The notes: generated by a model from the letters alone, not told the origin. 50,512 nucleotides of DNA from Acidobacteriota bacterium (GCA_029263355.1 JAJCXQ010000616.1:1-50512), one strand, 5' to 3'; shown: positions 1 through 9,107, numbered from the stretch's first letter. Made by a program: numbers and translations.

Positions 1-237
1 GAGAGCGGCGCGCAAAGTGAACCCCATCCCCAAGCCGCCAATCAGCACCCGCGGTACCGAGATATGCTGGATCGCTTCGCGGGCGAGCTCGCCCATCGCC
101 TCTTCCGAGCCATGGGCGCGACTGGTCATCAGCTCCAACCCGTTGAGGCGGATCTGATAGTCGTCGTCGCGGTGATAGAGGGTCAGTTCCGATCCGTCGG
201 CCATCATGACATAACCGACGGTTTCCAAAGGTTTCAT
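1..237 (-). CDS. spermidine/spermine synthase-like SAM-dependent protein (3' part outside the window)
   Basis: This is the N-terminal 79 residues of a gene that runs off the left edge. The short beta-strand-rich start is followed by VLIGGLGMGF, which has the glycine-rich nucleotide-binding loop of SAM-dependent aminopropyltransferases and methyltransferases of the spermidine synthase fold. The start is the ATG whose complement lies at 235-237; no in-frame stop follows to the edge. It begins 9 bp after the stop of the TPR lipoprotein on the same strand, so the two are probably co-transcribed. The catalytic region is not visible, so the substrate cannot be named. It could be a generic class I methyltransferase instead. 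Confidence 0.7.
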   Translation of the reverse strand, partial: MKPLETVGYVMMADGSELTLYHRDDDYQIRLNGLELMTSRAHGSEEAMGELAREAIQHISVPRVLIGGLGMGFTLRAAL

Positions 238-246
238 ACCGAGATG

Positions 247-1764
247 CTAACCCATTCGCTGCAGCGCATCCTGGCGCACCAGGGCAAAATCGACGGAATT
301 GAAGTTCCATTCGGCAACTTCCCGAAACAGCTGTTTGGCCTTCTCGCTGTTGCCCGCCCCCTCTTCAGCCAGAGCGAGGTGGTACTTCACGTAGATCATG
401 TTGAGGTCGGACTTGGCAAGCTGCTTGGCGGCTTCGGGGTAGTAGCCTTGTAACAACTCGATCAGTCCGATGAGGCCGTGGTAGCCCTCGAAACGACGCG
501 GATTGTTGTCGTTCGCCATCAGCGCGCGATGCTCTTCGGCCTTGCTGCGGGCGGTTGTGTAGTCGCCTCGTCTGGCCGCCAGCTGACTCTCCCACAGCAA
601 GATATTGGCCTCCTGCTGACGGGCGAAATCGGGATGATTCACCTGCTGCGCACTGACCCGCATGACGCGCGCTCGTTGCTGGAGAATGCTCTCGGCCTCG
701 TCCCAAAATTTGTGATGTAACGCGATCGTCGCTTGATTGGTGAGGGTGAAGATCTTGGCGCCCGAGGCCTGGATTTCCGGCAGCGTCGCAAGCTGGTCCC
801 CGGTCAGCAGCTTACCGAGCTCGTCGAGGGCGGCGCGGGGATCACCGGCATGGAGATGGGTGAAGGCGCGATAGTTGGCGTAGGTGATGCGGTTCTGCTC
901 TATCGCACCCTCCACGCCGACGTCGTAGTCGGCCCTGGCTTCGTCGAAGTTGCCGAGAAACGAGTTGATGTGCCCCTTCTTGAGGCTGGCGACGGACAGC
1001 GTCGGATCGATTTGGGTCGCCCGGGTATAGGCCTCGCGGGCGCGCTCGAGCTGCTTCATGGCGCGATAGACGTCACCCAGGTTCTCGTGGGCCTTGGCTT
1101 CGTCGGGGGCGATCTCGATCGCCCGCTCCATGGCCTGAGCGGCGCGGTCGAAGTTCTTGGGTGCATTGAATAGGTAGGAGCCCCAGATCGAGAAATGAAC
1201 CGCGAGGCGATCGGGATCAAGCTCGAGCGCCCGGCTCAACGACTCCCGCGCCGCCTCATGCTGATTGAGTCCACTCTGGGTCGACGCTAGGGTCAGCCAG
1301 GCGCGGGGGCTGCTGGGATATTCCTCGATCAACGAGAGCGCTAGGCCCATCCGTTTCTCTGCGTCATTGTCGAAGTAGGTCTCGGTGATCTCGACCAACA
1401 ACCTCTCGCCAGTACTCTTGCCGTCCAGGTGGCGTGACGCCAGCTGGAGATTTTCGTTGAACTCCGGCGCCGAAGCCGCCGTGCTTGCCGTGTTGAGATA
1501 GGCGTACGCGAAACCCGAATCCGCAGCAGTCGCTTCCTCGAACAACTGGTTGGCCTGTTGATAGCGGCCAACATCCATCACCCTCTGCCCCGCACGGAAG
1601 ACCTCGAGGGCGACCTCAGAGTCCGTCGTCACCGGAATCTCCACCACCAGAGGCGTCGCGCTACCAGGATTCGCCGGATCAGGTTGCGAGTCTGACCCCG
1701 CTTGGCAGCCCGCGAGTAACGCTAGCGCCGCGAAACCGGCGGCCAGATCTGTGCATGGCTTCAT
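247..1764 (-). CDS. TPR-repeat lipoprotein
   Basis: A 505-residue protein. It begins with a lipoprotein signal peptide whose lipobox LLAGC places the lipidated cysteine near residue 20. A low-complexity linker follows, and then most of the chain is tetratricopeptide repeats, for example around residues 150-280 where AWLTLASTQ, AHENLGDVYRAMKQ and similar helix pairs recur. Such proteins are membrane-anchored protein-interaction scaffolds; no catalytic motif is visible. AGAGAAGGG lies a few bases before the ATG. It is divergent from the MoxR gene. The function beyond scaffolding is not deducible. Confidence 0.85.
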   Translation of the reverse strand: MKPCTDLAAGFAALALLAGCQAGSDSQPDPANPGSATPLVVEIPVTTDSEVALEVFRAGQRVMDVGRYQQANQLFEEATAADSGFAYAYLNTASTAASAPEFNENLQLASRHLDGKSTGERLLVEITETYFDNDAEKRMGLALSLIEEYPSSPRAWLTLASTQSGLNQHEAARESLSRALELDPDRLAVHFSIWGSYLFNAPKNFDRAAQAMERAIEIAPDEAKAHENLGDVYRAMKQLERAREAYTRATQIDPTLSVASLKKGHINSFLGNFDEARADYDVGVEGAIEQNRITYANYRAFTHLHAGDPRAALDELGKLLTGDQLATLPEIQASGAKIFTLTNQATIALHHKFWDEAESILQQRARVMRVSAQQVNHPDFARQQEANILLWESQLAARRGDYTTARSKAEEHRALMANDNNPRRFEGYHGLIGLIELLQGYYPEAAKQLAKSDLNMIYVKYHLALAEEGAGNSEKAKQLFREVAEWNFNSVDFALVRQDALQRMG

Positions 1765-2039
1765 GGCTCGATCCCTTCTCTTGCTGCAGAGGCCGGTGAC
1801 GGCCCTGAGCCTCCGGACATTGAAGTATTCGTACGCTTTTTATCTGTCCCGAAAAACTCTCTTGGATTCCACAGAAACTCTCGCCGCGATGCGAGGTGAC
1901 CGATGATACGAAAAACCAAGACTCAAGGTTCGCTATCCGGCTCGACAGGTGCCTTGGCGTGACCTTGCATGGCGGACGGCGCGACGATACCGTTACCGCT
2001 CATCCTCCGAAGAACCCTGTTAGCAGAGGGAGACGCGAA

Positions 2040-3008
2040 ATGCACTTCTCCACCAACGAAGCGCAACGATTGGTCGCCCGTCTGAGCGACAACATCGCCA
2101 CCGGCATCGTAGGTCAGCGTGACTTGGTCGACGGCTTGCTCCTCGCTCTGCTCGCGGGCGGCCATGCCCTGATCGAAAGCGTGCCGGGATTGGGCAAAAC
2201 CCGCAGTGTCAATCTGCTCGCCCGCGCCTGTCAGGGAAGTTTTCACCGCGTCCAGTTCACTCCTGATCTGCTGCCCGCGGATATCGTCGGCACCGAAATC
2301 TTCAACCAGGCCAACAGCTCCTTCGAAACCAAGACCGGACCGATCTTCGCCAACTTCATTCTCGCTGACGAGATCAACCGCGCTGCGCCCAAAGTGCAAT
2401 CCGCTCTGCTCGAAGCGATGCAAGAGAGACAGGTAACCATCGGCAGATCAACCTACCCACTGCCAAGCCCCTTCTTTGTGTTCGCTACTCAGAACCCGGT
2501 GGAGCAGGAGGGCACCTACCCGCTGCCTGAGGCCCAGGTCGACCGTTTCCTGATGAAGTTGATTGTCAGGTACCCGTCGCTGGACGACGAACGCAAGATC
2601 GTTCGCATGGTGATGAACGAAACCGAGCTACCCGTGCTCAAGCAGCTGGTCGACACCGCTGACATCCTTGGCTTGCAAGAGGCGGCGCGGGAGATCTTCG
2701 TGGAAGACAAGATCCTCGACTACGCTACCAACCTCACCGCCGCCACCCGCGATCCAGCACGGTACGGTCTCGATCTCGACGCCATGATCCAACTCGGCGC
2801 CTCGCCCCGAGCGTCGATCGCCCTGGTCCTGGTGGGACGCGCCCGCGCCCTGATGGCGGGCCGCGACGCGGTGTTGCCCGACGACATCAAAGCGTCGGCG
2901 CACAACGTGCTGCGTCATCGGATCTTGATGACTTACCACGCCGATGCTGAAGGCATCACCTCGGATCAGGTCATCGATCGCCTGCTCGAGGCCGTGAAGG
3001 TACCCTGA
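2040..3008 (+). CDS. MoxR-family AAA+ ATPase
   Basis: A 322-residue MoxR ATPase, the chaperone-like partner of VWA-domain proteins in Bat operons. Walker A is SVPGLGKT (residues 47-54), Walker B is FILADEIN (106-113), sensor 1 is FATQNP (148-153), and the sensor 2 region carries GASPRAS. I place the start at the ATG at 2040, preceded by AGGGAGA at good spacing; an in-frame ATG at 1896 would add 48 residues that do not resemble the family. It is the first gene of a five-gene run in which each downstream gene starts within a few bases of, or overlaps, the previous stop. Confidence 0.95.
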   Translation: MHFSTNEAQRLVARLSDNIATGIVGQRDLVDGLLLALLAGGHALIESVPGLGKTRSVNLLARACQGSFHRVQFTPDLLPADIVGTEIFNQANSSFETKTGPIFANFILADEINRAAPKVQSALLEAMQERQVTIGRSTYPLPSPFFVFATQNPVEQEGTYPLPEAQVDRFLMKLIVRYPSLDDERKIVRMVMNETELPVLKQLVDTADILGLQEAAREIFVEDKILDYATNLTAATRDPARYGLDLDAMIQLGASPRASIALVLVGRARALMAGRDAVLPDDIKASAHNVLRHRILMTYHADAEGITSDQVIDRLLEAVKVP

Positions 3009-3016
3009 CACGCGTC

Positions 3017-3913
3017 ATGGACGCCAAGCTGCGTGATCTTCTCAACCGGGTCCAAGAGCTCGAGATCGTGGCTCGACGCAACGTCTCGTCGCTGTTCGCC
3101 GGTAACTATCTGACGACCATCCCCGGTCGTGGACTCGAGTTTCACGAGGCCCGCAAATACGTTCAAGGCGAACCGATCCGACAAATCGACTGGAAGATGA
3201 CCGCTCGGCTGGGGTTTCCCCACGTGCGTACCTTCCTGGAGGAGCGGCAACGCGAAATCTTCATCGCTCTCGACGTCAGCCCGTCGATGGCTACCGGCTG
3301 GCAAGAAAAGACCAAGCTCGAGGTGGCGGTTGAAGCCGCCGCCACCCTCGCCCTATCCGTGGTGCGTGCCGGTGACCGTGTCGGCTTCGTGACCTTTGCC
3401 GACCGGGTCTTCGAGCTCGATCGACCACGGGCGGGCAAGAAGCAGCTGTTCCGCGCCCTCAAGACCTTCGCCAATGTCCTCGAGCGGCCCCCTGAACCCT
3501 GTCCACTGTCGGATCCGCGTTGCGCCGTCCACGCCATTCAACGTTTCCGCGGTCGCAGCTTCGTGGTGTTCATGATCTCAGACTTCATCGATCACGATGT
3601 GCCGGAAGATCTGAAGTACTTCAAGCAGCGCCACGATGTCTCGCTGATCCAAATCTACGATCCTCTGGAGTACGCTGCCGCCGACGTTCTTCGCTTGCCG
3701 GCCTACTCCCCCGAAGGCAGCGCCGCCCTCACCGCCGTCCGCCCGGGTACGACTGACCGCAGCAATGTCGGCAGCCTGGAGGAGATCGTCGGCTACCTGC
3801 GAGGCGAGGCGACCAAATACGGCATCCAACTCAGCAGCATCGCGACGAATGATCCGGTGAGCGGCGCGCTGCTCGGATTGTTTCAGAGCAAACGGCGGAG
3901 ACTGGGTCGATGA
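3017..3913 (+). CDS. DUF58 domain protein of a MoxR/Bat operon
   Basis: A 298-residue cytoplasmic DUF58 protein. The family signature RGLEFHEARKYVQGE followed by IRQIDWK lies at about 38-60. The VWA-like part begins with IALDVSPSM (MIDAS-type DxSxS) at 83-91. DUF58 proteins sit beside MoxR ATPases in almost all Bat-type operons and are thought to be their clients or adaptors in envelope stress. It starts 8 bp after the MoxR stop and its TGA overlaps the next gene's ATG (ATGA). Confidence 0.93.
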   Translation: MDAKLRDLLNRVQELEIVARRNVSSLFAGNYLTTIPGRGLEFHEARKYVQGEPIRQIDWKMTARLGFPHVRTFLEERQREIFIALDVSPSMATGWQEKTKLEVAVEAAATLALSVVRAGDRVGFVTFADRVFELDRPRAGKKQLFRALKTFANVLERPPEPCPLSDPRCAVHAIQRFRGRSFVVFMISDFIDHDVPEDLKYFKQRHDVSLIQIYDPLEYAAADVLRLPAYSPEGSAALTAVRPGTTDRSNVGSLEEIVGYLRGEATKYGIQLSSIATNDPVSGALLGLFQSKRRRLGR

Positions 3914-4470
3914 ATCCTCTGCCGGCTCCGACCGCGCCCCCGCTCTTCATTCTGCCGCCGGCCAACCTGCTGGCGCTGCTCGCGCTGGTTGTCGCCTTTC
4001 TGCTCGCCCTGCTAATCGCTCTCATCTGGAGACTGTGGCGTCGGCGACCGAAAAAATCACCACAGCCCGCATCGATGCCACCGCCAGTTCCCCAACCATC
4101 GGTGACCAACGGTGGTCTCGGCTCGGCGATCTCATCCCTCGAGCGGCGCACCCTGCAGACTAAGGCGTTCCGTGACGGATGCCACGCCTTGGCGAGGCTG
4201 ATCAAGAAGCATCTCGAGCAGGCCACAGGGCTCGGGGTCGAAGAAATGACCAGCTCCGAAATCGGAGAGGCCTTCGTGGGTGGCGTCAAGGCCAAGGCGG
4301 GTGGTACCAGGGTGAGCGGCGGTAGAGTCGGCGGAGCCAGCCTTGGCCCCTTCATGACAGGTCTCAGCAGCCGCCGCTTCGGTCGCGAAGAACCCCGTCG
4401 AAGACATTTTGTCGCCGCCTGCAAAGAAGCACGGCGCCAGCTGGTCGAGAACTCGACAGGTGATACCTGA
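3910..4470 (+). CDS. single-pass membrane protein in the Bat operon (DUF4381-like position)
   Basis: A 186-residue protein with one strong transmembrane segment at about residues 18-40, followed by RLWRRRPKK and a proline-rich linker. The rest is soluble and helical with basic patches. The order MoxR, DUF58, small membrane protein, VWA, VWA is that of classical Bat operons, where the third gene is usually a DUF4381-type protein. I assign by position and topology rather than by a clear motif. It overlaps its upstream neighbour by 4 bp, and its stop overlaps the BatA start by 1 bp. Confidence 0.8.
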   Translation: MNPLPAPTAPPLFILPPANLLALLALVVAFLLALLIALIWRLWRRRPKKSPQPASMPPPVPQPSVTNGGLGSAISSLERRTLQTKAFRDGCHALARLIKKHLEQATGLGVEEMTSSEIGEAFVGGVKAKAGGTRVSGGRVGGASLGPFMTGLSSRRFGREEPRRRHFVAACKEARRQLVENSTGDT

Positions 4471-5468
4471 TGTTGGCCTTCGACACTCCGCTCGTGCTCG
4501 GCGCCCTGCTGCTGGCGCCACTTTATGGCCTGATGCGCCGCCATCTGCTGCGCCGCGCTGCAATCCCTTTTGCACCGCTGCAAGTCGCTCGCGCCACCGG
4601 TTTGCGAACGCTGCTGATGCGTTTACAGGTACCGTTCGAGATGTTGATCCTGATCGTCGTCGTCGGCGCCCTGGCAGGCCCTCATCGCCGCGACGAGATC
4701 GAGTTGATCGGCGCGGAAGGACTCGACATCGCTTTGGCCCTCGACATTTCAGCCAGCATGCAGGCGGCCGACTTCCCGCCCAACCGGCTGGAAGCCTTGA
4801 AAGGGTTGGCGGTCGACTTTGTCCGCCGCAGCGGCAGCGACCGAATCGCCGTTTACGCCTTCGCCAAACACGTCTTCTCGCAAACTCCGCTCACCACCGA
4901 TCACGGCACCTTGTCGAGTTTGATCGACGGCTTGGCTTTCAAGACCATCGACCATGCGGACAGTGGCGGCACGGCGTTAGGAGACGCACTCATCGCCGCC
5001 GCCGACGGTCTGCTACGAGTCCGAGTACCGGATCGGGATCAGGTAATCGTGCTGATCACCGATGGCCAGAGCAATGTCGGCTCCGACCCGATTTTGGCGG
5101 CGCGCTTCGCCGCCGAGAACGAATTTGCACTTTACGTGGTGGGAATTGGCGGCGAGGAGCCGATAGAAGTCTACGTTGACGGTAAGCCATTCATCACGAT
5201 CGAAGACATCATCCTCAAAACCTCTCTCGACGACACCCAGCTCAAAGAGATCGCGGCGGCGGCGGCGGGCCAGTACTTCCGCGCCAAAGAGATGGACGCC
5301 TTGGCAGCGATCTTCGACGACCTGGCACGGCTCGACACCACCCCGCTCGAAGTCGAAACCGTCGAGATCCAGCATTCGTACGCCCCCGCCCTGGCGATGC
5401 TGGCGGCGTTGCTGTTCGTGACCTGGCTGCTGATCGATGCCAGCCTGCTTCGGAGACCCCTGCGATGA
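4470..5468 (+). CDS. BatA-like VWA-domain membrane protein
   Basis: A 332-residue membrane protein. It has two N-terminal hydrophobic segments (about 8-22 and 56-70), then a VWA domain starting with ALALDISASM (MIDAS DxSxS, 92-97), and a C-terminal transmembrane helix at about 305-325. This is the BatA layout of the aerotolerance operon. The ATG overlaps the previous stop. Its own TGA overlaps the ATG of a seven-codon mini-ORF created by a 20-bp tandem duplication just before the next gene. Confidence 0.93.
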   Translation: MLAFDTPLVLGALLLAPLYGLMRRHLLRRAAIPFAPLQVARATGLRTLLMRLQVPFEMLILIVVVGALAGPHRRDEIELIGAEGLDIALALDISASMQAADFPPNRLEALKGLAVDFVRRSGSDRIAVYAFAKHVFSQTPLTTDHGTLSSLIDGLAFKTIDHADSGGTALGDALIAAADGLLRVRVPDRDQVIVLITDGQSNVGSDPILAARFAAENEFALYVVGIGGEEPIEVYVDGKPFITIEDIILKTSLDDTQLKEIAAAAAGQYFRAKEMDALAAIFDDLARLDTTPLEVETVEIQHSYAPALAMLAALLFVTWLLIDASLLRRPLR

Positions 5469-5502
5469 GCTGGGAGCAGCCTCGATGAGCTGGGAGCAGC
5501 CT
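5463..5502 (+). repeat. 20-bp tandem duplication over a start codon
   Basis: The unit CGATGAGCTGGGAGCAGCCT occurs twice, back to back, at 5463-5482 and 5483-5502. The first copy's ATG (5465) overlaps the BatA stop but leads to only MSWEQPR before a TGA that in turn overlaps the second copy's ATG (5485), the start of the BatB/C gene. The arrangement suggests the original ATGA overlap was duplicated. Confidence 0.95.
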
Positions 5503-7404
5503 TATGTGTTGTTGCTCGCCGCCCCCTGGGCGATCGTCCTGCTGTTCTTGGCGAGTTGGCAACAGCCGCCACTGCTTTGGATCCGCTCCAAGGTCGCTCC
5601 CCGCTTCCAGCCCGACCTGACGCGTTACACCCAGCGCAACCTACCGTGGCATTTTGTGTTTCTCTTCCTGCTCGGAGCACTGCTAATCGCCGCTGCCGCG
5701 GGTCCCTTCGCCATCGCTGCCGCCGAAAAGACCGTCGAGTCCCACACCGTACTCTTCGCTCTCGACGCTTCCTTGAGCATGGGAGCCGGGGACACATCAC
5801 CGCATCCGGTCACTACCCTGGAAGCCGACAACCGTTTCACTCAGGCTCGTCAGCTGATGATCGAGCTGATCACGGCGATGCCGGATGCCGCCTTCGGCCT
5901 CGTCACCTTCAGCGGCGTCACCGTGGTGCATTCTCCGCCGAGTCGCGATCACCGCGCCTTGACTTCGCTGATCGAAACGCTCACCTACCATGTCAACCTG
6001 ACGCAATCCGGCACCCGCTTCTCATCCGCCTTCGACGCCCTCATCCACATGGCGCAACATCAGGAGGGGAGTTATCAGGCGGTGCTGCTGAGCGACGGTG
6101 AGTTGCCACAGATCGACGCCTACGAGGATGCGTTGGATGTGCTCACCGAGCTCGCCGTGCCAATCCACACCGTCGCGCTCGGCACTACGGACGGCGAAAA
6201 CCGGTTGATCTACGAGCCCGAAGACGTGATCAACAACGTCGAAGAAAAGCGGGTGGCGCGGGAGTACCACACCCGCCGTGTCGATACTGAGCTGCAAGCG
6301 ATCGCGACACAAACCGGCGGTCAATCGCTGATAACCGACGACGGCGCATGGGTCCAAGATCTGCTGCCGGTGCTGCTCGCCGCGGAACCCACCGTCGTCG
6401 ACGTCGAGGGCCAGGACAAACACGACCTCTCGGTGGTTCCCTTGCTCGGCTTTCTGCTGTGTTTCCTGCTCGAGACGCTGGTCTTCTGGCGACGCGGGAA
6501 AGCCCGCGGCAACACCCCGACGCTACGTACTCCCATCCCGCCAGCGGTCGCGACGTTACTCCTCGTCAGTCTGCTGCTTTATGGCTGCCAGGTCGTCGAG
6601 GCTCCAGCTCGCAGCCTGCCGCTTCGCGTCCTCAACGCGGTCTACCACAACCGTCTCGGGGTTGGGCTGCTCGAAACCGGTCAGTATGCGGACGCCGAGG
6701 CGCGTTTCGAGAAGAGCATGAGCTATCGCATTCGACGCCATGTGCCGCTCTACAATCTCGGCAAAAGCAGCGCCGCGCAGGAGGAGTTTGCCGTCGCCCA
6801 CGATTTCTTCCAGGAGGCGATGCTTGAGAAGCCTCAGCTGGTAGAGGCCCATTACAACGACGGCCATGCCCTCTACGATTGGGGGGAACAAGAAATCGAC
6901 CGCGAGGAGTGTCGCTTCGAACGCGGTCGTCAGCTCTGGGATCAGGCGATCCAGCGGTTCCACAGCGTCGTCGATCTCGATGGAGCGGGGAGCACGCTCG
7001 GAGCTCGCTCCATCGAAAGCTCGAGCCACATCGAAACTCTCCTCGCTAAGCTCGACGAGCTCGAAGCCACCGGCTGCCCGCCGCCACCTTCTCAGGATCC
7101 GCCGCCGGAGGGCGAAGGTGGAGGTGGAGGTGGGGGTGGAGGCGGAGGCGGAGGTGGGGGTGGAGGCGAAGGCGGAGGCCAAGGAGAAGGTGAAGGTGAA
7201 AGCGGAGGTCAAGGAGAAGGAGACCCCGATGAGGACGACGGCGGTGGCGGTGGCCTCAGCGAAGAGGAGAACGAGCAGATCCGCGCCGCCCTCGAACGCA
7301 TCCAGCAGGAGGCGGCGGGGGCGTCAGGCTATCGGCAGAGCGCGCATCAGCAGATCACCGAGGAAACCGTCGGCAAAGCGGCCGGCAGGGAGCTGTGGTG
7401 GTGA
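5485..7404 (+). CDS. BatB-like VWA protein fused to a BatC-like TPR and Gly-rich region
   Basis: A 639-residue product. Residues 1-340 are BatB-like: transmembrane segments at about 9-24 and 56-80, a VWA domain with LFALDASLSM (MIDAS, 94-99), and a further transmembrane helix near 315-332. Then comes a second export-signal-like stretch, LLLVSLLLYGC, with Cys368 at a lipobox position, followed by TPR helices (about 385-480) and a glycine/glutamate-rich tail (about 543-590). In other Bat operons BatB and BatC are separate, so this looks like a fusion that kept BatC's signal peptide. The start is the second of two duplicated ATGs; an in-frame ATG at 5437 lies inside BatA. Confidence 0.88.
   Translation: MSWEQPYVLLLAAPWAIVLLFLASWQQPPLLWIRSKVAPRFQPDLTRYTQRNLPWHFVFLFLLGALLIAAAAGPFAIAAAEKTVESHTVLFALDASLSMGAGDTSPHPVTTLEADNRFTQARQLMIELITAMPDAAFGLVTFSGVTVVHSPPSRDHRALTSLIETLTYHVNLTQSGTRFSSAFDALIHMAQHQEGSYQAVLLSDGELPQIDAYEDALDVLTELAVPIHTVALGTTDGENRLIYEPEDVINNVEEKRVAREYHTRRVDTELQAIATQTGGQSLITDDGAWVQDLLPVLLAAEPTVVDVEGQDKHDLSVVPLLGFLLCFLLETLVFWRRGKARGNTPTLRTPIPPAVATLLLVSLLLYGCQVVEAPARSLPLRVLNAVYHNRLGVGLLETGQYADAEARFEKSMSYRIRRHVPLYNLGKSSAAQEEFAVAHDFFQEAMLEKPQLVEAHYNDGHALYDWGEQEIDREECRFERGRQLWDQAIQRFHSVVDLDGAGSTLGARSIESSSHIETLLAKLDELEATGCPPPPSQDPPPEGEGGGGGGGGGGGGGGGGGEGGGQGEGEGESGGQGEGDPDEDDGGGGGLSEEENEQIRAALERIQQEAAGASGYRQSAHQQITEETVGKAAGRELWW
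7111..7255 (+). repeat. glycine-codon simple repeat within the BatB/C gene
   Basis: Purine-rich runs of GGT, GGA, GGC and GGG with scattered GAA and CAA codons encode an uninterrupted stretch of at least 14 glycines, then Gly/Glu/Gln mixtures. This is a low-complexity linker near the end of the fused protein and a likely site of length variation. Confidence 0.9.
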
Positions 7405-7461
7405 TCTCTACAGCCCCTCAAGAAGCGACCCTGTGCGCCCATCTGATATCTTCACCCCATC

Positions 7462-8646
7462 ATGGATGATGCAGCCAAGACTCTCGTCGCCTCGCCCGAG
7501 GGGGTCCTCGCGATCCTCGTTGCCGTTTGCGCCTTCTGGTTTTACATCGAACAGAAGACCCAGTGGAAACTCTTCCAGTTTCTGCCGCCACTGATCTTCA
7601 TCTACATGACCCCCGTGGTGCTCAACAACACCGGGGTGATTCCGGGGGATTCACCGGTCTACGGCGTGCTGCGCCACTTTGCGCTGCCGGGCTTGATCTG
7701 CCTGCTGCTGTTGTCGGTCGACGTCGGCGCGGCGGTCCGGATCATGGGCAAAGGTGTGCTGGTGATGCTGATGGGCACCCTCGGCATCATGGTCGGCGGC
7801 ACCGTGTCTTACTTCATCGTCCACCGCTGGCTGGAGCCCGACGCCTGGACCGGGTTTGGCGCCTTAGCCGGTAGCTGGATTGGCGGCACCGGAAATATGG
7901 CGGCGGTGGCTGAAGGCATCGGCACGTCGCCGGAACAATTGGGATTGGCGGTGTTGGCGGACAATGCGGTTTATGTCGTCTGGCTACCGATTCTGCTGGC
8001 GTCGAAGAACTTCGCCGAACGTTTCAATCGTTGGGCAAGGGTCGACGAAAGCCGACTTGCAGAAATGGAAGCGGCGGCGGATCTCGAAGTCAAAGCCGAG
8101 CATCCGCCTAAGATGCGCGACTACCTCTATCTTGGGGTATTGGCCTGCGGCGTGACTTGGATCGCGGCAGCGGTGGCGCCGTTGCTGCCGGTCGTCGAGC
8201 CGATTCTGTCGACCAGCGTATGGAAGATCCTGATCGTCACCACCCTCGGCATCGGACTCTCATTGACCAAGGCTCGCGGAATCCCCGGCTCCCACGAGCT
8301 GGCCATGGCCATTGTTTACGTATTTGTTGCCGGTATGGGGGCACGAGCTTCCCTAGCCGGCCTCGATCAAGCCCCGGCGTTCCTGCTGGGCGCGTTTATC
8401 TGGATCTTCATCCACGGCGCGTTCTGCCTCTTCGGTGCTTATATCTTCAAGGTCGACATCCACACCGTCGCGATCGCGTCGGCTGCCAACGTCGGCGGCG
8501 CCGCCTCAGCCCCGGTGGTCGCGGCGGCGCATCGTGAGAAGCTGGTGCCGGTGTCGATCTTGATGGCCCTGATCGGCTACGCCGTCGGCAACTATGCCGC
8601 GACGATGACCGCCGCCTTGTGCCATTGGGTAGGCGGTGGCGGTTGA
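7462..8646 (+). CDS. DUF819 family integral membrane protein
   Basis: A 394-residue, highly hydrophobic protein with around ten transmembrane helices. Features typical of DUF819 (YjcL-like) proteins are the N-terminal FLPPLIFIYMTPVVLNN region, the glycine-rich GALAGSWIGGTGNMAAVAEG segment near 135-153, and the late SAANVGGAASAPVVAAAH segment. The family is thought to be transporter-like, but no substrate is established. It stands alone 57 bp after the Bat operon with no convincing ribosome-binding site. Confidence 0.88.
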   Translation: MDDAAKTLVASPEGVLAILVAVCAFWFYIEQKTQWKLFQFLPPLIFIYMTPVVLNNTGVIPGDSPVYGVLRHFALPGLICLLLLSVDVGAAVRIMGKGVLVMLMGTLGIMVGGTVSYFIVHRWLEPDAWTGFGALAGSWIGGTGNMAAVAEGIGTSPEQLGLAVLADNAVYVVWLPILLASKNFAERFNRWARVDESRLAEMEAAADLEVKAEHPPKMRDYLYLGVLACGVTWIAAAVAPLLPVVEPILSTSVWKILIVTTLGIGLSLTKARGIPGSHELAMAIVYVFVAGMGARASLAGLDQAPAFLLGAFIWIFIHGAFCLFGAYIFKVDIHTVAIASAANVGGAASAPVVAAAHREKLVPVSILMALIGYAVGNYAATMTAALCHWVGGGG

Positions 8647-8668
8647 CCCGTCGACATCCTACGTGACG

Positions 8669-8851
8669 CTATTCGTCGCGATGTAACTCAACCCAATGGC
8701 TGATGGCGATGCACGCCGCGCCCAGGCTTAGCAGCGAGGCGTGGATCAGCTCGAACTTCTCGGCGAGCAGACAGCCGACCAGGGTTGCGGCGCAGATCGG
8801 GGGCCCGAGCTTACCCAGTAACTCGACCCAAAACTGTTGATGTTTGGCCAT
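8669..8851 (-). CDS. small two-helix membrane protein
   Basis: A 60-residue ORF, convergent with the DUF819 gene. It has two hydrophobic segments (about 12-30 and 35-52) separated by a short charged turn, with a charged tail HWVELHRDE. The composition is that of a real small membrane protein rather than an antisense shadow, and no other gene occupies this stretch. The ribosome-binding site is weak (CGGGA before ATG). Function unknown. Confidence 0.5.
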   Translation of the reverse strand: MAKHQQFWVELLGKLGPPICAATLVGCLLAEKFELIHASLLSLGAACIAISHWVELHRDE

Positions 8852-8931
8852 GTCCCGATGGTATCAACTGACGGGCGGGCGAGCGTCTGGGGCATCCGGT
8901 TACAGCAGCCGTAGTCGACGTCGAGCGCTTG

Positions 8932-8990
8932 TCTCAGTTGTCTCAGGACCGACTGAGGTATCTCAGGTTGTCTCACCTCGTCTCACCTCT
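8932..8990 (+). repeat. helically phased TCTCA repeats
   Basis: TCTCA occurs at 8932, 8941, 8961, 8971 and 8981, mostly exactly 10 bp apart. The one gap (8951) is filled by GACTGAGG, which carries the motif's inverse. The array lies 120-175 bp upstream of the secreted-protein gene at 9108. The 10-bp phasing would place the motifs on one face of the helix. Confidence 0.6.
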
Positions 8991-9107
8991 AAGCCCCAAA
9001 TTCCCGTCATTTCTTGGCTTCCACGGCCAAGGTCCCTGGCATGAAGGTTGCGATATCGATACCCATATCCTCATATCTGCAACCTCACCAACGGGAAAAG
9101 GGACACG

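Noticed and set aside
1896..2039. Upstream in-frame extension of the MoxR gene
   Set aside because: The added 48 residues do not resemble the MoxR N-terminus, while ATG 2040 has a good ribosome-binding site.
6556..7212. Long minus-strand ORF opposite the BatB/C gene
   Set aside because: It is an antisense shadow of a well-supported gene, driven by the GC-rich Gly-repeat region.
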